Origin: Phocoena phocoena
Lineage: Eukaryota; Chordata; Mammalia; Artiodactyla; Phocoenidae
Direction of reading: 5' to 3'
Length of the DNA stretch: 64,000 nucleotides
NCBI RefSeq assembly: GCF_963924675.1
Contig: NC_089224.1
Span: 49,610,885 to 49,674,884, forward strand
The notes beneath the pieces are model-generated. The model was not told the origin of the DNA. It saw nothing but the letters and a program-made list of their open reading frames with translations, and searched no databases. Of this stretch, positions 57,872 through 64,000 are shown in pieces. Made by a program: the position numbers and the translations under genes. Every line of letters starts with the position of its first letter. Positions within the stretch are counted from its first letter, which is position 1.

Positions 57872-59744
57872 TCGTCATTACTTCTAGAGTCATTTGAAGT
57901 TGTCCTCAAATGGTAGCCACCTGCTTCCAAAGAGAGTTAGGCACTAATGGTTCAGGTGGCCAGAGTCTCTAGGACCTCCTGTTCCTTGCACACTGGTCTG
58001 TTTTGAGTGTACACAAATGATTCCCTGCGTAGGTGGTTACCTGAGATCCCTTTCAAATACCCATATGAAAAATAGACTTTCTAGTTGGGATCAGCTGCCT
58101 TACCTATGTGGTTTTTATATCTTAGATGAAAAAATGGACTAGAATGCCAGAAGATTTCCCTAAATGGAAAGGTAGCTGCTTCCCTACCCTCTCCACTTCC
58201 CTTGTCAGTTGCCAGAGAGATCTCCAGTGACACAAGAGTACTTCCAAAGTTTGGGGAGTCCTGGATGGTTGGTGGATGAGATCGTTTGATTCCAGTGAAA
58301 CTTCCCAGCTGCCCTGAATTGTCTTCCAGAGCACCATCCTTTTATTACTAGATTGAATTGTAGGATAAGAGAAGTGCTTTGAGCATCTTTATACCCACAT
58401 ATGTAAGACTGCATTACTTGAGCCTGAGAATTTGGAGTGGGGCCTCTTAAGAACAAAAAAAGTACATGCACGTTACCTGTGTGTGTCTATCGATTTGGCT
58501 CTGAGATTCATTGTTTTATGTAAGTGCCATTAATTTCCCAGTTTTTCTTAGCTTGTGTGTACAGTCGTCATTCTTAGTTGCTTAATACTTATCTTGGGCA
58601 TTTATTTTACCTGTAGCTTTTCCCTTGACTTTGCTACCTGCTCTCACTGCTGTATTTTGAATACCTTCTTTATGGAAAGCAGTAGAAAAACCTGAAGGTG
58701 TGTCTAGAACAAACTCAGTTGAATCAAAGGAAGGCTGCCCAAGTTGGCATTTAATGGGGTAGGACTCTGGCAGATGTGCCCATGTTTTCTACTGAAGAGT
58801 CTGTGCACACCTGAACCTCTGCACTGAGTTTCGTTTCCTTAATCCTGTGGTGGTGGTGGTGTGAAGAACGCCCAGGTTTCCCATACAAATTAGGAAAGGG
58901 AGTTAATCAGAATCAACACTGGGGTAAAAGGAGGTCTTAGCGGAAGTGCCTAAGTATTGTTCCAACACAGGGGATAAATGTGTTCTGCTTTACTTGGCCA
59001 GAACAATGTCTCAAGCTGGTGATTAGGCTCTACTCCAGCTTTAACCTCAGGCAAAATTTATGCAGCTCTACTACTGTGTGTCAGGTAATTAAAGGGAAAA
59101 AGGGGAAATATTTGCTTAAAGTGGAAGTGTTTTTAATTAAACATGAAAAATAATAAGTGCAAAGGGAAGTCGGCAGTAGGGAAATTGTTTTTAACTTTTC
59201 CTTTAAAACATTAAGAACTTCAAGCAAAAGGCCGATATTTTAGGCATGGCTGTTTGTTAAGCCCTTACAGAGCTGTGCTGGAATTCTGAAATTCTTCTGT
59301 CTTTGCGTTGAAGAACTTGGAGGTGTTATTCTGTCTTAGTTGAAAGATAATGCTCTTTGCCATTCTCTGCTAACCACTAATGATTCGCTTGATAGGAAAG
59401 GAGTTCTTTAATTTAAAATAAGAGCCATTTTAAAACCTAGTAGATAGCAGTACAAATCTTGATGTGGGAAGTACAGTTACAGCAGGAAGTTTAGGCTGAA
59501 AAAAAGGGGGGGGGGGATAAAATCTTCTACTTACTATGACTGACTAGCATACTGGTTGGATTATGTTGCATCTAAAGTTTCTGTTAATGGTTCCACCACT
59601 CTGCTCATCACCAAGGGTTGCAACTCCATCAGGTTTGATTTAACTTTAGACCCCAGACCTTAAGGGTTCTGCATCCATAAAGCCTTATCCTTACCACCTG
59701 TTTTAAAATGGACTGTGACCATTGCAGTTGCCTGCCTAGGTCAT
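57872..59744. other. Repeat-poor intronic DNA with a G-run
   Basis: A (GGT)n short tract lies at about 58846-58861 and a run of 11 G at 59506-59516. 59040-59480 is listed separately as a candidate regulatory element. Confidence 0.35.
59040..59480. promoter_or_regulatory. Candidate conserved non-coding element with homeodomain-type sites
   Basis: Repeat-free and AT-rich but non-repetitive, with several homeodomain-like cores: 'ggtaattaaag' near 59087, 'tttttaattaaac' near 59131 and 'cactaatgattc' near 59376. Composition and motif clustering suggest a non-coding regulatory element. This is inference only. Confidence 0.25.
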
Positions 59745-60057
59745 TTTAATAACATCCTTGCCCACCGTTCATACCTCATCTCTATTGTTGCTGTCCATCT
59801 TGCCCAGGGTAGCTAGAATGATTTTACCTAAGGCTCAGTTTTCGTCATGGTACTCAGTTTCCTCAAGCTTTGCACAAAATTTGAGTTCTTCCCTGCCACG
59901 GCCCTTGGACAACGTCAGCATCACATCTGAGAATTGTTTTTCCTACATGTACTCTACACTGTAGCCATTTTTGAACTATTTTAGCCATTCCTTCAACACC
60001 CTTGTACAGCTCATTTCTTCTACCACCTTACCTGTGCTCTTGGCTCTAGGCTCCTAA
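59745..60057 (+). repeat. L2 (LINE2), 5' piece, interrupted by an L1
   Basis: 'catcttgcccagggtagcta' with 'gaatgattttacctaaggct' fits L2 ORF sequence. The continuation after the L1 insertion (61154-61320: 'caaaatgttacctctttgat', 'gaaggccttgcctgttct') fits the next L2 block. Much decayed. Confidence 0.6.
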
Positions 60058-60068
60058 TTAAGTCCTTT

Positions 60069-60747
60069 TTATTTTATTTTTTAAACTGAAGTATAATTGA
60101 TTCACAATGTTGTGTTTCAGGTGTACAATGAAGTGACTCAGTTATACGTATATAACTTATTCTTTTTCAGATTATTTTCCATTATAGGTTATTATAAAAT
60201 ATTGAGTATAATTCCCTGTGTTACACAGTAGGTCCTTATTGATCATCTGTTTTCTGTAAAGTAGTGTATATATGTTAATCCCAAACTCCTAATTTATCCC
60301 TGCACCCCTTTCCCCTGTGGTAACCGTAAGTTTGTTTTCTACATCTGTGGGTCTATTTCTGTTTTCTATATAAGATCATTTGTATCATTTTTTTTTTAGA
60401 TTCCACATATAAACGATAACATGTTTGTCTTTCTCTGTGTGGCTTACTTCACTTAGTATGATAATCTCTAGGTCCATCCATGTTGCTGCCAAAGGCATTA
60501 TTTCATTCTTTTTTATGGCCGAGTAATATTCCATTGTATATATGTACCACATTTTCTTTATCCATTCATCTGTCGAAGGACATTTAGTTTGCTTCCATGT
60601 CTTGGCTGTTGTAAATAGTGCTGCAGTGAACATTGGGGTGCATGTATCTTTTTGAATTATGGTTTTTTCCTGATATATGCCCAGGAGTGGGATTGCAGGA
60701 TCATATAGTAGCTCTAGTTTTAGTTTTTTAAGGTACCTCCATAAGGA
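60069..60747 (-). mobile_element. 5'-inverted L1, 3' segment (antisense)
   Basis: The T-rich left end (poly(A) tail), then antisense 3' UTR, then the antisense ORF2 C-terminal region. The - strand frame at 60385-60867 contains recognisable L1 ORF2p C-terminal text such as '[15 protein letters not shown]' and 'YTMEYYSAIKKNEIMP', a fragment of an endonuclease/reverse-transcriptase protein that cannot act alone. From 60748 the L1 sequence flips strand. A perfect 11-bp TSD 'ttaagtccttt' lies at 60058-60068 and 61143-61153. Confidence 0.93.
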
Positions 60748-61142
60748 GACCATAAACAAAACAAAAAGACAACCTACAAAATGGGAGAAAATATTTGCAA
60801 ATGATACGACTGACAAAGGATTAATCTCCAAAATACACAAACAACTCAATATAAAAAAATAACCCAATCAATAAATGGGCAGAAGATCTAAACAGACATT
60901 TCTTCAAAGAAGACATACAGATGGCCAAAAGACAGATGAAAAGATGCTCAACATTGCTAATTATCAGAGAAATGCAAATCAAAACTACAATGCGGTATCA
61001 CCTCACTCTGGTCAGGACGGCCATCATCAAAAAGTCTGCAAATAATAAATGCTGGAGAGGGTGTGGCGAAAAGGAACCCTCCTACACTGTTGGTGGGAAT
61101 GTAAATTGATAGAGTCACTATGGAGAACAGTATGGAGGTTCC
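60748..61142 (+). mobile_element. 5'-inverted L1, inverted 5' segment
   Basis: Sense L1 ORF2 sequence: 'aatgggagaaaatatttgca', 'aaaggattaatctccaaaat', 'atgggcagaagatctaaaca', 'gaaatgcaaatcaaaactac', 'gttggtgggaatgtaaattg' and 'cagtatggaggttcctt'. It ends at the same L1 position at which the antisense segment begins, with about a dozen bases in common, and then runs straight into the TSD. That is the arrangement produced by twin priming. Confidence 0.93.
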
Positions 61143-61153
61143 TTAAGTCCTTT

Positions 61154-61320
61154 CAAAATGTTACCTCTTTGATGAAGGCCTTGCCTGTTCTCTTAGTGAT
61201 TTTTCCATCTGAATCTTCTTTGTACCTCATTATACCTTGTAGTGGTTTTGTATTCTGTTACTAAACTACATGTTCCTTTAGGGTAAGACTTTTGGACCGG
61301 TCGCCTTTGTTATCTTCCAC
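61154..61320 (+). repeat. L2 (LINE2), 3' piece after the L1 insertion
   Basis: Continuation of the L2 at 59745-60057: 'gttacctctttgatgaaggc' resembles the conserved cacctcctcagagaggc block, and 'cctcattataccttgtagt' with 'catgttcctttagggtaaga' resembles the following L2 tail. Decayed. Confidence 0.55.
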
Positions 61321-61384
61321 CTTGTGTTACCTTGTGAAGTCATGCTGTCCCTGCTCTGAAGTCTTCTATTAATGATGCAGCAGT

Positions 61385-61503
61385 GTGTAAAATTGGGGTA
61401 TTAACGCTTATCCTCCAGGGTTGTTCTGAGGAGCACATCAGAGAATTTATTTAGATACACACCTCTGTGTCTGTCATACAGCCAGTAGGCTCTTAATAAA
61501 TAG
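61385..61503 (+). repeat. MIR SINE 3' part
   Basis: 'gtaaaattggggtattaacg', 'tccagggttgttctgaggag' and 'agtaggctcttaataaatag' match MIR core and tail. Confidence 0.7.
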
Positions 61504-61524
61504 TATGGTAGTTGTAGCCAGATG

Positions 61525-61692
61525 GCCATGGTTTGAATTTCTCCTCTGTTATCAGCATGTGATTTTTGGGTCTCTGCTCTTTCAGTTCTTCGTCTGTAAA
61601 ATGAGAATAATGGTAGTATTTACCTCATAGGGTTGTTGTGAGGATTAAATGAGTCTGTACATTTAAAGCACTTAGAATAGTACCTGGCAGCT
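61525..61692 (+). repeat. MIR SINE
   Basis: 'ggtttgaatttctcctctgt', 'tcttcgtctgtaaaatgaga', 'cctcatagggttgttgtgag' and 'taaagcacttagaatagtac' give a clear MIR in sense orientation. Confidence 0.85.
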
Positions 61693-61698
61693 CGTGAG

Positions 61699-62350
61699 CC
61701 TGCACCATTCAATTCAGAAGCCACTAGCCCCACGTGGCGCTTGAGCACTTGAAATGTGGCTGGTCCAAGCTGAGATGTACTATCAGTGTAAAATGCACAA
61801 TAGAATTTGGAACCTTGGTGTGAAAAAATACAAAGCTAAATATCTCAATTTTTCATTTATTTCATGTTGAAATGATAATAGTGATATTTTTAATAATTTG
61901 GGTTACACAAATTATATTAAAATTATCCCGTCTTTCCCCCCCCGTTTTATTGAGGTATAATTTGGCATACATTAATGTATAAGTTTAGGGTATACAGCAT
62001 AATGATTTGACTTACTACATCATTAGATGGTTATCCCAATAAAGTTAGTGAACATCCATCATATCATGTAGATACCAACTTAAAGAAATAGAAATAAAAG
62101 ATTTTTTGCTTGTGATGAGAACACTTAGGATTTACTCTCTTAACAACTTTCCTAACATAACATACAGAAATATTAATTATATTTATCATGTTGTACATTA
62201 CACCCCAGTACTTCTTTATCTTATAACTGGGAGTGTGTACCTTTTGACTGCCTTCATCCAAAAAATCTCACCTTCAAAAAAAAAACAATGTGACTACTAG
62301 AAAACTTTAAATTACATGTGTGGTTCACATATGTCTACTGTACAGCGCTG
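61699..62350 (-). mobile_element. hAT-like DNA transposon relic, split by an L1 fragment
   Basis: The left part (61699-61930) includes 'agccactagccccacgtggc', 'cttgaaatgtggctggtcc' and 'tcatgttgaaatgataatag'. The right part (62287-62350) includes 'gtgactactagaaaacttta', 'attacatgtgtggttcacat' and 'tacagcgctg'. Joined, these give the order of a well-known mammalian non-autonomous element with CAG...CTG-type ends. The interrupting 350 bp is an L1 3' UTR piece. Family name uncertain; strand nominal. Confidence 0.7.
61931..62280 (-). mobile_element. L1 3' UTR fragment, antisense, inside the hAT relic
   Basis: 'cgttttattgaggtataatt', 'taagtttagggtatacagca', 'agttagtgaacatccatcat', 'catgttgtacattacacccc' and 'tgggagtgtgtaccttttga' are antisense L1 3' UTR of an older subfamily. 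Confidence 0.75.
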
Positions 62351-63868
62351 TTGTAATACTGTGTAACATTGTTAGCTTTTGTTAGCATATTGTTTTTATT
62401 ATTTTTTCCCGCAGCGGTGGTTTCCACATACTCTCCCCCCCTTCTTTTCTTTTTTCGGTTAACTATTTGAATTCAGTGATTCTGGGTAGGGAAATTTAGG
62501 AAAGGTGTTAATGGATAAGATAAAGCTTAGGTCAAATGAGGGAACAAAGGGGTCAGCAGCTTCTGACCTCAAGTCGAGGAAGACTTGACTACGCTATTTC
62601 AGAGCCATGTGCTGTGAGTTGCTGGCTTAATCTTCCTGCTTTCTTAGGGATAGAGAATTCCCTCTATTGCTACCTTATGGTTTCCCCTTATCACAAGGAG
62701 GAAGCTACATTTGCTTATTGTAGTTGGGAATCCATTTGTAATAATAAAAATAGAAGCTTACTGAAAAATAAGAAATTAGAAGAATTAAGGATTTTTAAAA
62801 CTTTTTGGTTCAGAAAGAATGAGTTTGGTTTTCCTTAAGGAAATGAGTTTAAAAGATAACATTTTAAAAGCGCGTAGACTTAACCAGATATTTAAAAATA
62901 TTTTTATCTTAATTCCAAGTAGCCTTCAGCTTCGATGAATTCTACTGCTCTACAGTAACCAGACACCGTGACTATGACTGCTGATCATGGTTGAAAAACT
63001 TTCAAACTATTTTATGTATGTCATTTCAAATGATTTTATAGAATGCACATCCCATGATCTGAAGGTTGGTTTGCACATATCCCGTGCTTAGTGTGGTACT
63101 GTCTTTTGGCAGTGAATTTGCCGTCTTTAGCCATCATGGGCTCATAAGTGGACTGTCATTCCAAGGATCATTTAAGAGCTTGTTTTGGGCAGTCTCTTTC
63201 AGGAGGTTGGCCAAGCAGATGTGTGTAAGTCTTGATGATTATGTGTTCAGTAATTTCCTGGGGTCTTACTTCCCCATTATTGCTTTTCATGGTAGCTGGT
63301 TCTTTGCACTGAATATACTATGAGGAATGGGGGTGTGGCAAACTAGATAGAGATAATCATTTGAAGTGCTGGTTTCCTTTGAGATATAAGGTACAGTGAG
63401 TAGCATTATCTCTCTGAGAGCCTTAGAACTAATAGGGAGCAAAAAGGCACTTGCCAATCCCAGTGGACAGATGTGGTTTATCTTGGTAAGTCTTTGAGAG
63501 GGTAGAATCACTGTAATGTGGAGGGCCCCCCCCCAGATATTCTGTGGGTGTGGCCACTGGCACATGATGTTAAGTTTCCCTGCTTCTGTTTAAAATAAGA
63601 ATCTTTGAGCTATTTTTCTTGTTTCAACAATAGCTAGCTGATATCTGTTATTTTACATATGCTATTTGAAGTGATGGTCACCTCTTTACCCATGAGGTAT
63701 TACGTTACAAAAGAAGGACGCATCCCAAGGCACTGCAACTGTGATCTCTGTGTTTGGTTTGCATGCTGTTTCTGAATACATAAATCCAAACTTGGACAAT
63801 TCAGGTGTGATTATTTATATTAGCAAATACAGGTTTACGAAAGGAGTCATAATAGATTTCTTTTAAAG
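62351..63868. other. Intronic DNA, nothing recognised
   Basis: C-runs lie at about 62436-62442 and 63525-63534. No repeat family or exon recognised. Confidence 0.35.
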
Positions 63869-64000
63869 GTATTTTAAAAAGTATTTATTTAATTTATTTA
63901 TTTTTGGCTGTGTTGGGTCTTTGCTGCTGTGCGTGGGCTTTCTCTAGTTGCGGAGAGCGGGGGCTACTCTTTGTTGCGGTGCATGGGCTTCTCATCGTGG
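63869..64000 (-). mobile_element. CHR-type SINE, long subtype, cut by the window end
   Basis: T-rich (ATTT-like) tail, then 'ttttggctgtgttgggtctt', 'ggagagcgggggctactctt' and 'cttctcatcgtgg', as in the 3' part of the long CHR subtype at 56228-56573. Its 5' end lies outside the window. Confidence 0.9.

Noticed and set aside
60385..60867. 160-aa - strand frame as a gene
   Set aside because: It is the C-terminal piece of L1 ORF2p joined to inverted L1 sequence, so it is part of a dead retrotransposon copy.
1..64000. CRISPR arrays, operons, phage or plasmid features
   Set aside because: No regularly spaced repeats or tightly packed coding frames. The repeat content is entirely mammalian.

Overview
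This window looks like non-coding DNA from a whale or dolphin. The best evidence is a set of tRNA-derived SINEs of the CHR type found in cetaceans and their relatives. Several are nearly intact, keep most of their CpGs, are about 200 bp long and are flanked by target-site duplications (TSDs) of 11 to 17 bp. Older mammal-wide repeats (L2, MIR, hAT relics, a MaLR-like LTR, L1 3' ends) fill much of the rest. I could not support any complete protein-coding gene, tRNA, rRNA, CRISPR array or bacterial-type feature. Nearly all the open reading frames are either chance frames in GC-rich DNA or frames through SINEs.

Layout. Positions 1 to about 9,580 are repeat-poor flanking DNA with only old elements: L2, MIR and a hAT element split by an LTR. 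Positions about 9,580 to 11,420 are a strong CpG island that is almost certainly a promoter. Near its downstream side is a first-exon signature on the + strand: an ATG at 10831, the first ATG on that strand for 1.1 kb, followed eight bases later by a near-perfect splice donor at 10842. I could not identify the gene. From 10,842 to the window end the sequence is best read as its large first intron. It is mostly AT-rich single-copy DNA with insertions: two adjacent L1 pieces carrying two SINEs (18.5-21.2 kb), further CHR SINEs (22.3, 33.5, 40.2, 48.6, 49.0, 56.2 and 63.9 kb), long L2 relics (25.5, 41.1 and 59.7 kb) and a 5'-inverted L1 inside an L2 (60.1-61.1 kb).

Points of most interest are: an isolated 250-bp CpG-dense patch at about 46.2-46.45 kb, next to a perfect inverted pair of E-box-like motifs and a TEAD-like site, which is a candidate intronic promoter or enhancer; two young SINEs in head-to-head inverted orientation 200 bp apart; the twin-primed L1 with a perfect TSD; and two nested transposon-in-transposon structures that give relative insertion ages. 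I found no evidence of a new biological system. The unusual content is regulatory architecture and transposon history. Boundaries of old repeats are estimates by eye, and family names come from recall of consensus sequences, not from a search.
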